Assembly: GCA_033239125.1 (NCBI GenBank)
Contig: BSWB01000001.1
Span: forward strand, 55,767,501 to 55,831,500
DNA from: Fagopyrum homotropicum
Taxonomy: Eukaryota; Streptophyta; Magnoliopsida; Caryophyllales; Polygonaceae
Direction: 5' to 3'
DNA length: 64,000 bases
The notes beneath the pieces are model-generated. The model was not told the DNA's origin, did no database searches, and saw only the letters and a list, made by a program, of their open reading frames with translations. The position numbers were made by a program, and so were the translations under genes. This document shows, piece after piece, positions 1 through 10,586 of the stretch (within the stretch, counting starts at the first letter, position 1; every line of letters starts with the position of its first letter).

Positions 1-3000
1 TGACAAGCATCGCAGCAAGAAACAAAGGATTGCACATCTCTAAACAAAGTAGGCCAAAAGAATCCAGATTGCAATACCTTTGCGCTAGTCTTGTTCGAAC
101 TAGCGTGTCCTCCACAAGGTAGTGAATGACAATGGCGGATGATGCCATCCGGACCTCTCTTAAAGAGGAGAGGCTCGTTCCAAAAGTATTCCCGGACATC
201 CTTAAAGAACTTCTTCCTTTGTGCGTAGGATAATCCGGGTGGTATCTCCTGACAAACCAAATAGTTAACAAAATCAGCAAACCATGGTTCGTTACCTTTG
301 GAGATCACATCGATGCACTCCTCAATAAGGTGTAGGTGTTCGTCCGGGAAGGAGTCGTCGATGGGTAAATGGTCGTCCTCTAGATGTGTTAGGCGACTCA
401 AATGATCCGCAACAGAATTTTCTGAACCTTTCTTGTCGCGGATCTCAAGATCGAATTCTTGTAAGAGAAGAATCCATCTAATTAGCCTTGGCTTCGCATC
501 TTTCTTCGCAAGGAGATACCGGATCGCAGCATGATCCGTGTAGACAATCACCTTTGCGCCTACAAGATAAGAGCGAAACTTGTCAATAGCATAGACAATG
601 GCTAAAAACTCTTTTTCGGTAGTGGCGTAGTTGAGCTGCGCTTCATCTAGCGTCTTGCTAGCATAGTATATGGCATGGGTTCGCCCTTCCTTTCGTTGTC
701 CAAGAACAGCTCCAATAGCTACGTCACTAGCATCGCACATAATCTCAAAGGGAAGAGTCCAATTCGGGGGTTGGATAATAGGTGCTGAAATTAGAGCTTG
801 CCGAATGGTGTTAAACGCATCCAAACATTCCTGCGAAAACTCAAAAATCGCATCCTTCATCAATAGATTAGTGAGAGGTTTTGATATCTTAGAAAAGTCC
901 TTAATGAAACGTCTATAAAATCCAGCATGTCCTAGGAAACTTCTTATCCCTTTCACCGAAATTGGGGGAGGAAGCTTCTCTATGGTCTCTATCTTAGCCT
1001 TGTCTACTTCTATCCCTCTATTAGAGACTAAGTGGCCTAATACAATTCCTTCCTTAACCATGAATTGACACTTCTCCCAATTAAGAACTAGGTTAGTGTC
1101 TTCACACCTTTGCAAAACAAGAGAAAGGTTAGAAAGGCAATCGTTAAAAGAGGAACCGTATACGGAGAAGTCGTCCATGAAGACTTCCATGATTTCCTCT
1201 ACTTATTCGGAGAAAATGGCCATCATGCATCGTTGGAAGGTGGTTGGGGCGTTGCAAAGCCCGAACGGCATTCTCCTATAAGAAAACGTACCCCATGGGC
1301 ACGTGAATGTGGTTTTCTCTTGATCATCCGGGTGTATCGGAATCTGAAAGAAACCACTATAACCGTCAAGGTAGCAAAAATGTGAATGTTGTGCTAACCT
1401 TTCAAGCATTTGATCAATGAATGGCAATGGGAAATGATCCTTCCGCGTTGCATTGTTGAGTTTGCGGTAGTCTATGCACATCCGCCATCCCGTCACAGTT
1501 CGGGTAGGAATGAGTTCGTTGTTTTTGTTGGTGATGACCGTCATTCCTCCCTTCTTCGGAACTACTTGAACCGGACTCACCCACTTACTATCGGAGATAG
1601 GGTAGATGATACCTGCATCAAGAAGCTTAAGGATTTCCTTCTTGAAAACCTCCTTCAAGGTCGGATTCAACCGCCTTTGAGGTTGTCTTGAAGTTCTAAA
1701 ATCTTCCTCCATTAGTATCTTATGCATGCATAGGGAGGGTTTAATTCCTATTAAGTCCTCAATAGTATAGCCTATAGCTTTCCTATGTTTCCTAAGGACA
1801 ATCATGAGCTGATTATGTTCATCTATGCTTAGATCGGAACTAACAATAACCGGAAAGGTAGAATTAGATCCTAGAAAAGCATACCTTAGATGAGTAGGAA
1901 GTGGTTTGAGTTCCATTGCTTTCGGAGCTTCCAATGATCCTTGAGAAGCATCCGATGTCTCCTTTGAAGTTTCAAAGGGTGATGAGTGTGTGGGAGAAGA
2001 GTTAGAAGAAGTTGAAGAAGTGTCTCGATCACTCCTTTCCACGCCCAGAATTACGGGTTCCTCATGGCCTCCACGGCCGTGGTTTAGGGCATGGAAGGGA
2101 AATACGGTTGTCACATCTTCTCCACGACCGTATAACTCCCTGGAGTGAGACACGATTTTGGTTGTGAAATCCACGGCCGTGGAATACAGAGTATGACCGT
2201 GGATTCTCACGTTTTCTGCCTCATCGTGAAGTTTTTCGAACTCCACTTCACCTATCTCTTCTTGTGCTTCTAAGGCTTCAATTGCCTCATTGCACTCTTT
2301 TTCTTCCCCTACATTGGTTAGACTCATAGTGATAACCTTTTGTAAAGGATCGTTAAAGAGAATCGCACTTACCTCCTCCCTAGACAAACCCTCTTCATCT
2401 TGGATATCGAAAATATCCTCATCAAAGATTGGCTCCTTCACTAGAGTGGAAAGAACGAACTCTACTTTCTCTTCTCCTATATCGAAAGCGAGTCTACCAT
2501 TCTTGCAATCGACTATGCAGCCGGAGGTTGTAAGAAACGGTCTTCCGAGTATGATCGGGACCGGACTATCTGCAGGAATGTCAAGCACGACAAAATTAAT
2601 GGAAACAAAGAATTTACCTAGCTTGACCGGGACGTCTTCTACGATACCGACGGGGCGAGCGATGGATTGATCCGCCATGTACAACGTCATCTTTACCGGT
2701 TTAGGGTCGCCTAAACCGATCTTCCTACATAACGCAAGTGGTATGATGCTCACACTTGCTCCTAAATCACATAACGCATCATATGTGACATCTCTCACTC
2801 CTATGGGAATGCAAAATGACCCCGGATCCTTTAGCTTTGGGGGCATTTTCTCCTTCATGGTTTTGATGAGATCTGAAGAATCCGAACTCATCTTAACCTC
2901 TCCGAAGTCTTCTAGCTTCCTCTTGTTAGAGAGGAGCTCCTTCAAGAACTTGCCATAAGCCGGCATACCTACAATAGCATCAATAAATGGTATATTAATA

Positions 3001-3518
3001 TGCAGCTTGCTCATGAGTTCTATGAACTTACCAAACTGTTTATCTAGGCGCGCTCTCGCTCTAGATTGAGGGAATGGTAGAGGAGGTTTATAAGCTGAAG
3101 GAGGAACGTAGACATCTTCCTTCTCCTTCTCTTTCTCCTTGTCCTTTTCTACGGAGACTTCAACGAACTTAGGCTGCGGATCGGTGGTAGTTACTCCGCT
3201 CCTAGTTGTGATTGTCATAACCCTTCCCTTAGGGTTGTCCTCCGTCTTTCCTGGAAGCTTCCCTTGATTCCTAGGAACTTCCTCCGCATGGTTGAACATT
3301 TGATTTTCCAAAACCTTTTGAGCTTTGTCAACCTTGGAAATTTGATCATCAACTTTAATGATGCGGTTCTCCAACCCTTGAAGCTTTCCCAAAATCGTTT
3401 CCAACATGGGATCGGGCTTCTCCTTTCCCGAATTGTTTCCTCCATTAGATGATTGCCCCTGGCTTTTCAAAGGAGTAGAGGAAGAGGATGGTGGAGTTAG
3501 TGAATTAGAATTGGAAGG
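1..3518 (-). pseudogene. pol: Athila-1 pol: protease, reverse transcriptase, RNase H, start of integrase
   Basis: Continues in the gag frame. In order: a Ser/Thr/Glu-rich linker; an aspartic protease with CDLGASVSIIP (about 2780-2740) and ILGRPFL (about 2550); a spacer containing the palindromic DNA motifs; RT with WRMCIDYRKLN, YLDGYSGFFQI and FMDD (1167-1178); RNase H (MCDASDVAIGAVLGQR, TDHAAIRYLL, VADHLSRL); and the H2C2 zinc finger of integrase reaching the window edge. A TAA at 1203-1205 lies only eight codons before the FMDD catalytic motif. I checked the frame codon by codon from 1202 to the edge and found no other stop, so this is a recently silenced copy with essentially all domains readable. 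Confidence 0.88.
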
Positions 3519-4934
3519 TTAAGAGTTACCGGAATTTTGTTGATTGGAGCGCCAATTGTTGTTGTTTGAACCCCTATTGTTGTTCCAATTGTTGTTCCGG
3601 TTGTTGTTGTTTCCATTCCAATTGTTATTCCGGTTGTTGTTCCGGTTATTGTTGTTGTTGCGGTTGGTGTTATCACCGCCATTGTTGTTGCCCAAATAGC
3701 CAACATCCTTCTCTTGTTGCTTTGGGAAGTTGGTCTTGATAGCCTCCTTCAACTCTTTGATTTCATTGTTGAGGGAGAAAATCTGATTTTGAGCTTCATG
3801 TGTGAGCTTTGCTCCTTGCTCCACACAATTTCCCTCCACTTTTCGGTGGGAATACTTCTCTATGACCCTTGCTTGCTTCTCAATGAAGTCCCAAGCGTCA
3901 TCTTCCCTCATGTCCATGAATATTCCACAGGAGAGGGATTGGAGGTTGAATTGCGTTCTCGCATCTAACCCCTTGTAGTAAATCTCCAGCAAGGCAAGTT
4001 TGGATATGCCATGATGAGGGCAATCCAAAAGCAAATCCTGAAACCTTTCCCATGATTGAAACAAACTTTCGTTAGACCTCATGGAAAATGCATTGATCTT
4101 ACCTCTAAGTTCCGCCGTTTTGGATGGCGGAAAGAATTTGGTGAGGAACTCCGCGGAAAGGTCTTCCCACGTATCTAGTTTCCCACTAGGAAGAGCTTGA
4201 TACCAAGACAACGCTTTCCCCTTCAAGGAGAAGAAGAAAGGCTTGAGCTTATAGTTGTTGGTAGTAGCACTCTTCGGTCTCATTGTCTCCATCATACACT
4301 CAAAGTTTTGCAAGTGTTGGTGTGGAGATTCAGCGCTTGTCCCGCCAAATTGGTTTTGGCGAACAAGAGTAATGACTTGAGGGTTGAAGCTAAACCCTTG
4401 CACATCATCAGCATCAAAGTTCACGCCCAAACGGCGCGGTTGTTGTGTTGGATCCATCCGCTGGCCAAGAGTTCTTGGCTCTTCATCTACACGTTCGATC
4501 CTCGCATTCCTAGGTGGAACACGACGATTAGCAGCTCCCCGTGGATGGAAAGGATTCACATTGATCGTGGGATCAATCTCCTCTAGCGGTGGCATGGAAG
4601 AATCACTATCATCAGCGGATGAGTGACCTTTTCTTCTAGACCTTGATGCTTTCCTTGAGGATTTCTTGCTTCCCTTATTCTTAAGGTCGCTTAGTTCTAT
4701 CCTTATTTGGAAGATCATGTCTTATAGATTGTTAACTTGAGATTGATGATGATCCATCTCATCCTGGCGGAGGGTCTCATTCCATTGGAGTTGAGCTTCC
4801 TTCTCCGCCAACTCCGCTTGAAGATTGCGTTCGTGTCCTTCAGCCATCTTCTTTTCCTTGCGCTTTTGCCTTAAAGTCCTCTCAAGCTCTTGATCAAGAG
4901 GTAAGAGATCTTCGGTGTTCCTAGACCTGTGCAT
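3519..4934 (-). pseudogene. gag: Athila-1 gag polyprotein (one internal stop)
   Basis: Structural capsid/nucleocapsid protein that packages element RNA in cytoplasmic virus-like particles. The first ATG of the frame is at 4934, giving a basic N-terminus (MHRSRNTEDLLPLDQ) typical of Athila gag. An in-frame TAA at 4722-4724 splits a 70-residue leader from the 399-residue main part. The main part has the retrotransposon gag core: KGKALSWYQALP, then a FPPSKT segment, WERFQDLLLDCPHHG, and a charged helix. It ends in a strongly Asn/Arg-rich tail made of NNNRNNN-like repeats, with no CCHC knuckle visible. The reading frame ends with TAA at 3519-3521, and pol follows in the same frame, so gag and pol were probably one polyprotein. 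The stops could be nonsense mutations, although a suppressible terminator between gag and pol cannot be excluded. Confidence 0.85.
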
Positions 4935-5011
4935 GCACTCAAAGTAATATCAAATAACGAGAGCAAGCTCCCAAGCTTGACAACCGGCTACCGAATTCGG
5001 CCGAAACCAAA

Positions 5012-5029
5012 TCCCCGGCAACGGCGCCA
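5012..5029 (-). other. Inner primer-binding site copy (tRNA-Asp type)
   Basis: The second copy of the site reads TGGCGCCGTTGCCGGGGA on the minus strand, the form I recall as the exact complement of a tRNA-Asp 3' end. It lies in the inner copy of the duplicated leader, away from the LTR, so priming here would not give a standard strong-stop product. Confidence 0.65.
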
Positions 5030-5188
5030 AAAACTTGTTCTTTGGCGAAACTCTGTTCCGTTGCCGGAACAAGAACTTCGTATGTACCTAAGAACACAAA
5101 CCTGCAAGAACACTCAAAAGAGATATCAAATAACAAGAGCAAAGCTCCCAAGCTTGACAACCGGCTACCGAATTCGGCCGAAACCAAA

Positions 5189-5206
5189 TCCTCGGCAACG
5201 GCGCCA
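5189..5206 (-). other. Outer primer-binding site (tRNA-Asp type), next to the LTR
   Basis: On the minus strand this reads TGGCGCCGTTGCCGAGGA, six bases inside the LTR end. It matches the tRNA-Asp primer site used by Athila elements except for one base (CGAGG for CGGGG). It is the site in the normal position for first-strand priming. Confidence 0.75.
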
Positions 5207-5212
5207 AAAACT

Positions 5213-6961
5213 TGTTCGCCCCTAAAGGTGTGTGCAAATAAGCTTTAAATTTATAAAACTAGAATCAAGCAAGCGAACCCGCAGTGTACGGATCGATATA
5301 GTTAAGCAAGGATTCCAGAGTATCGAACACAGGGATTTGGGTGGGAACAAATTCAATTGCAGATTATCAAGCGAGTAAATATGAAAGCTTTGCAAATTAT
5401 TGGGAAAACAACAATCCTAAAGATCCAAGTATCCAGCTGTGGCAATCGATTCAAGATATTCTAATGATATAAAGACAGAGTTGAGATATGCAAAGGTATA
5501 CTAATGTAAGGTAATCGTACGGTGAAGTTCCAAAAAACTTATATGACTCACCTACAAGACACTCTCTATACAGGTTGTTGAGGCTTCAATATAGAAAGGT
5601 TCTAAAGGCAAGAATTAATGTCAAATACCCAAACTTGTAATCCAAGGATCAAGACTAACTTAACCGATTACGGTTATGACACTCACAATCGAGGTAGAGG
5701 TTGTTGAGGCTTCACTACCACCTAGAAAAGGCAAGCCTAAACTAAGTTAAAGCAAATCTTTAACTTTGGATTAAAGTAAAAGCAGGCTCGTAAACTTAAG
5801 GGAAATTACGGGCAGATCTTGAGACTCCACGGCCGTGGAACTCAAGAACAAACCGTGATTTAGGGTTCGTCGACGATTCTCTCTAACTCTCAGGGTCTAA
5901 TCTATTTACGATCGATCTATCATCATCTAAGCCACAACTATCAACCCTTCACCCTAGAATTGTTAAGGGTTTTTAGCCAATAACAGTCATGTTGATATCA
6001 AATTCAAAGATTAAAAGATTGAAAGATGAAAAATTCCGAAAACTTCCAATAAACTTCAAACCAATCTCAATGTCACAATCAAGAATGAATGTTGTCAATA
6101 GATTCAGAATAAGGCAAACAATCACAATCTTAGGAAAGAGAGAAGAACGGGATGTCAATCCGTTTTCCAAATCAAACCTAAACAAGAAGAGAAATCTTCT
6201 TGCAAGAATCTTCCAAAAGCTCCGATCTTCCGTCAATCCGGAAGTCTCAACAGCAATCTCCGCCAAAAGTGCGAGATTAGGGCAAATCCCAAGCACGAAC
6301 TTCGATCTCCCACGAGATGTAAAACGCTTCCCAACGAGGGTTAAGTGCCGTTAAGCGAAGGTGTAAGCCAAGGTCTAAAGCGAGGTGACGGAATTTCTCT
6401 TCGTCTGTCTTTTTATAGGGCAAGATAACATATCGGCCCGGCCCAATCTTCAAAAGATCGTGGCTTCAAAATGTGGCGAAAAAGATCGCCAAGATCACGG
6501 TCGTGGAAGGTTCCACGACCGTAATTTAGAGCGTGGAAAGTGTCACGGTTTGAACCATGGATTCCACGACCGTAATAGTTACTGGAATGCATCACGCCTC
6601 TCTTTGCAAGGTTCCACGGGTGTGGAACTAAACGTGGTTTGTAGTACGGCCGTATTTTAGAGCGTGGTTTAGGGCAAGAACGTGATTCTTCCCCAGCCTT
6701 GTGCATTCCTCAAGTTGAGCTCCATTTTGCTCCTAATAATGCCCTCATTCCATGGACATACTCAATCAACTCTTCTTTGCTCGATTCCGTTCGGAAATGA
6801 CTCTCAATCACCTATAATCAACATAAAGCTAGTGTAGACATCCATATCGACAATATAGGCAAACTAGCTCACAATTGAAACAATGCTAAATCAAAGACTA
6901 TCAATATGAATCAAATACACTTAGAAACATGCCTAAAATATCACAATATTTCATGCTAACA
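5213..6961 (-). repeat. Athila-1 5' LTR (1749 bp)
   Basis: On the minus strand it starts TGTTAGCATGAAATATTG at 6961 and ends GGCGAACA at 5213, i.e. TG...CA termini next to the primer site. It carries several copies of the element's palindrome (CCACGGCCGTGG at 5827-5838 and variants at about 6494-6680). The inner end (5213-5290) resembles the end of the Athila-2 LTR, so the two elements are related but distinct families. The copy count and age cannot be assessed, as the partner LTR is outside the window. Confidence 0.85.
6411..6417 (-). promoter_or_regulatory. LTR TATA box of Athila-1
   Basis: TATAAAA on the minus strand, in the context CTATAAAAAGACAG, about 550 bp into the LTR. This is the best TATA match in the LTR and sits just downstream (in transcription sense) of the cluster of CCACG...CGTGG motifs. 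Confidence 0.55.
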
Positions 6962-8405
6962 CTGACCCAGGAGACGAAGATCTCCAGTTTCGGTTCTAGT
7001 TGCAGTACCTCGACCGAGGCACTTTCTGAACTGAGCGAGGCGACCGAAGTACATCTCGGTCAACGCCTCTGCGCCTCGACCGAGGTCGATGGCGAAATGA
7101 TGTCAACTGAGACTACTGAGAATAATAAACTTCTTACTCTCTTCTCTAATATTCATCCTCAGCTGGTGGAACATTCTATCCACCAGCTTTCTGATAATAA
7201 CGGACCTTGGTACGCTGATATTGTGAATTATCTTGTTTGCCAGGAAGTCCCGCCCGGATTGACGTACTCTCAAAAGAAAAGGTTTTTCAAGGAGGTACGC
7301 CACTATTACTGGGATGAGCCGCTACTATTCAAGCGCGGGCCGGATGGGATGCTTCGAAGATGCATCCCGGAAGATGAAGTTAATAGCGTTATACGGCATT
7401 TCCACTCACTTCCTTGCGGAGGACATGCTAGCACCGATAAAACATGCGCTAAGGTATTGCGTTCCGGTTTCTTTTGGCCTACATTAATTAAGGATGTACA
7501 ATCTTTTGTTGTCTCTTGTGATGCATGCCAAAGAACAGGAAATTTATCAAGGAGGAACGAGATGCCACTTAACAACATCCAAGAGGTGGAAATCTTTGAT
7601 GTATGGGGGATTGACTTCATGGGACCTTTTCCATCCTCCAGGGGAAACCTCTATATTCTTCTTGCGGTTGATTACGTCTCTAGATGGGTTGAAGCCATTG
7701 CTTCTCCCACTAATGACGCCAAGGTGGTTGTGAAGTTCTTAAATAGAACCATCTTTCCACGGTTTGGAACTCCACGCATCATTATCGAAGTATGGGGTAA
7801 CCCACAAGGTATCAACTCCTTATCACCCTCAAACTAGTGGACAGGTCGAGATCTCGAATAGAGAAATCAAGGCGATTTTGGAGAAGACCGTCTCTAGGAC
7901 GAGGAAGGATTGGTCCATGAAATTGGACGATGCTCTTTGGGCATACAGGACCGCATTTAAGACTCCCATAGGTACCACCCCTTATAATTTGGTATATGGG
8001 AAGTCTTGCCATTTGCCCGTTGAATTGGAACACAAAGCATATTGGGTAATCAAATGGTTGAACTTCGACATTAAGGAGGCCGGCGAGAAGCGACTATTGG
8101 AACTCAACGAGTTGGAGAAACTACGTTTGAACGCTTATGAGAATGCCAAAATCTATAAGGAAAGGACGAAGAGATGGCATGACAAGCGTATCGTCCCAAA
8201 GGAGCTTAACGAAGGAGACTTAGTTCTACTCTTCAACTCCCGCCTCCGCCTTTTTCCACGTAAGTTAAAATCTAGATGGACCGGACCTTATGTTGTGAAA
8301 CATGTTTTTCCTCATGGTGCAGTTGAAATATGGGGCGAAACTAGCGGAAGCTTCAAGGTCAACGGTCATAGACTTAAGAAGTACCAACCGGAAAACTCCG
8401 GTTGA
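6962..8405 (+). pseudogene. pol: Athila-2 pol fragment: integrase with internal deletion
   Basis: The first frame (to 7787) carries a linker, then the integrase H2C2 zinc finger (RHFHSLPCGGH ... CDACQR, about 7396-7530) and the first catalytic Asp region (WGIDFMGPFP, about 7603). At about 7785 the reading jumps frame from PRIII straight to LSKYGVTHKVSTPYHPQTSGQVE. The missing stretch should hold SDGG, i.e. the second Asp of the D,D,E triad, so roughly 20-25 codons plus the frame were lost. The second part (about 7785-8405) has the catalytic Glu region (GQVEISNREIK) and the C-terminal domain, and ends at TGA 8403-8405. The copy cannot encode an active integrase. Confidence 0.85.
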
Positions 8406-9245
8406 GGAGGTTGCACCAATATACCTCGTTTGAGACGCAAATTGGTCCAGCTAGCGACCTTAAACCAAGCGCTTCTTGGGAGGCAACCCAAGGTATTGCT
8501 TTCTTTTCCCGTTTTCTAGTCTAGCTTAGATAGTTTTTGCTTTTGCTTTGCTTTGTTTTGTTTTGGCGTTCTAGATAGATAACAGGAGACATCTAAGGAA
8601 GGAGCATAACTGGAAGGACAGAAGTTCGAGAATTTGGGAAGACGGAGTTTGACTGAGGCATCTCGGTTGCTGTCAGAGCACCTCGACCGAGATGATTCTT
8701 GAGCAACCGAGGCGACTAGGGTTTTCTGAAGAACCACCTCGGTCCGTACCACCTCGGTCCAGTTGAGACCATCTCGACCGAGGTGACAGCAGATTCCAGA
8801 AAGGGTATAAAAGGGGGATTAATTTTCTCTCTCTTCACTTTCAACCCTCCTCGACCGCGGCGACAGATCACCTCGCCTTCTCCGATTTCTTGCTCGTTTT
8901 CGACGATTTCTGTCTCCAAACTGCGATTGAAGGATAGAGGATCGTGTTGCAAGTACAGATCTGCAGGAAATCGAACCGATTCGGCCTAAACGAGGTAAAA
9001 CGAACCGAAACCCTACCTCGCTTTTTCGCTTCGATTTGGGCTTTGGTTGCCCCTGCATTTGTTGAGGAAAGGCTTAAGTACCCCATAGGAAGCAGTTGTA
9101 GTGATTTTTAGGGGAAAAGAACTGAATTTTTTTGAAGAAATTAGATCCAGTTCGCCGCCTCGGTCCAGTCGAGCTGTGCCTCGGCCGAGGTGATTCTTGA
9201 GAGTTGTCAGTTGACCGAGGTGATCTGACAGTGACTGAATTGAAA
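8406..9245 (+). other. Athila-2 pol-env spacer with palindromes
   Basis: Non-coding 840 bp between integrase and the env-like gene. It contains at least six CCTCGACCGAGG-like motifs (8681, 8745-8760, 8772, 9155, 9179, 9212) and a TATA box, but no convincing ORF on either strand. Confidence 0.7.
8806..8814 (+). promoter_or_regulatory. Internal TATA box upstream of the env-like gene
   Basis: TATAAAAGG in the context GGGTATAAAAGGGGG, 440 bp before the env-like ATG, followed by a CT-rich stretch. A palindrome (TCTCGACCGAGG at 8772) lies 23 bp upstream. This could drive a separate env-like transcript. Whether it is used is unknown. Confidence 0.45.
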
Positions 9246-10586
9246 ATGAGTTCTGACCGCCGCCTTGCCCTCAAGGATAGATCCTCACCTTCCCCTTCTT
9301 CTTCTTCTTCCCAACCTTACCGCCCGGTGATCCATGAGCGACACCGGGTGGATTATGAGCGTATTTTCGACCGTCCAGTGATTGCACCACGTTTCCTGGA
9401 CGTGTCTGCTTTTGATTGCCTCCAGGTCGACGGAGACCTTAGGAGGATGATTTCTACAGTTGGGCTGGATCAGTTTACTGAGATCTGAGCCCCAGCCTAT
9501 TTGGAGCCGACCCTAGAGTTCGTTAGCTCCTTCACCTACCTTCCCACAGAGCGTTCTGTGAAGTACCGGTTGATGAACCGGAACTTCATAGTTCCACTAG
9601 AGTACTGGCGAGAGATTTTTGGCTTTCCTGAGCCCACAGTTGTTGACTTCCCTTCCCGATCTGTAGCTAGGGAGTTTTGGGGACAGATTGCCCACATTAC
9701 TGAGCACGCAGACAGATGGCACCCTGGAGATTCCAGGGAGAAGGTCATCTTCCATCTAGTCTTTAGGTTAGCCCACCGGATCTTCAGTGAGATGCTTCTG
9801 GCGCGTACTGAGACGCCCCAGAAGATCCGACAGGGGGAGCTTTTCAGTTTATACTGCATGGTTACTGGGGGTATCCCGGACTTTGGCTTGATGTTGGTAG
9901 AGGATCTGCACAGGATCAAGGCCAAGGCGAAGGGAGACATCTGCTGCGGAGGGCTTGTCACCCATATAGCTAGCTATCAGGACATGGATCTCAGCGCTTG
10001 TACGATGGTGGCGGCTGCCAAGCCGCTTGGATTGCAGGAGATGATCACTCGGCGGATTCTAGTTCCCCGAGGTCTGACGACGCCATACGTAGCTATGCCG
10101 TGGGAGCTGACTGCGCCACAGGGGATCAGGTGGTCTGCCCAGTTCACTGTTTATGACCCACACTATTGGCAGACCGCTTGGGCTCCACTGATGGAGGATT
10201 ACAGAGAGGCAGCAGCTGCCCCAGCTGAGGAGGAGGAGGCTGATGATGAGGAGACAGCTGATGAGAGAGAGGGTGGAGTCCCGATGGATACAGGGACAGA
10301 TACTGCAGGGCCGAGCGCACCACCAGTTATAGATCTGGATGAGGAGGATACTGAGCCTGCACCTGCTACTTCTCCAGTGAGACCTGCTAGGCGTAGGACA
10401 CACCGACGCAGGGATCCAGATGCTCACAGACGGATCGATGACCTGACGGATCAGGTTATTGATTCATATGCTGCTTTGTCACTGGATATCCGCGAGATGC
10501 AGGAGCGGCAGCACTACCAGCACATGATGGCCCAGATCCAGTTTGAGCACGTCATGGGCTATCCGTTCGACCTGACCCAGTATTAG
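9246..10586 (+). pseudogene. Athila ORF3 / env-like protein (one internal TGA)
   Basis: The start is the ATG at 9246 (MSSDRRLALKDRSS). The frame is open to TAG at 10584-10586 except for TGA at 9486-9488, where related sequences would be expected to have Arg (CGA to TGA). The layout is a Ser-rich N-terminus, then a conserved globular part (YLEPTLEFVSSFTY ... RLMNRNFIVPLEYWREIFGFP ... LFSLYCMVTGGIPDFG), then an acidic stretch (EEEEADDEE) and a basic patch (RRRTHRRRD) before a coiled-coil-like C-terminus. This matches the ATHILA ORF-1 family that sits between pol and the 3' LTR in Athila elements. No signal peptide or transmembrane segment is evident, so env-like refers to position only. Confidence 0.8.

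Larger units (their letters stand above)
4929..5217. repeat. Duplicated Athila-1 leader including the primer-binding site
   Basis: Two roughly 110-bp copies, about 4930-5040 and 5105-5217, share the run from CAAATAACGAGAGCAAG-like sequence through CGGCTACCGAATTCGGCCG to the primer site and the first bases of the LTR (TTGTTC). The 64-bp spacer (5041-5104) holds a perfect 7-bp stem, TGTTCCG/CGGAACA, at 5054-5071. The inner copy abuts the gag start codon. Confidence 0.85.
1..6961 (-). mobile_element. Athila-type Ty3/gypsy LTR retrotransposon (Athila-1), 5' LTR + gag + pol; 3' part off window
   Basis: Read on the minus strand the order is LTR (6961 to 5213), primer-binding site, gag (from 4934), protease, reverse transcriptase, RNase H and the start of integrase, which runs off position 1. 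The gag core (a run like CPHHGI after an AWERF-type helix), the tRNA-Asp-type primer site and the close relation of its LTR end to the neighbouring env-bearing element all point to the Athila lineage. It is inserted in the pol of another Athila element (Athila-2), with the junction at 6961/6962. The likely 5-bp target duplication begins CTGAC at 6962, but the partner copy lies outside the window. The family is inferred from motifs only. Confidence 0.88.

Noticed and set aside
1096..2958. Plus-strand ORFs of 60-126 residues over Athila-1 pol
   Set aside because: Opposite-strand shadows of the conserved minus-strand pol frame.
9501..10586. True viral-type envelope protein in Athila-2
   Set aside because: No signal peptide, transmembrane segment or glycoprotein features; only its position is env-like.
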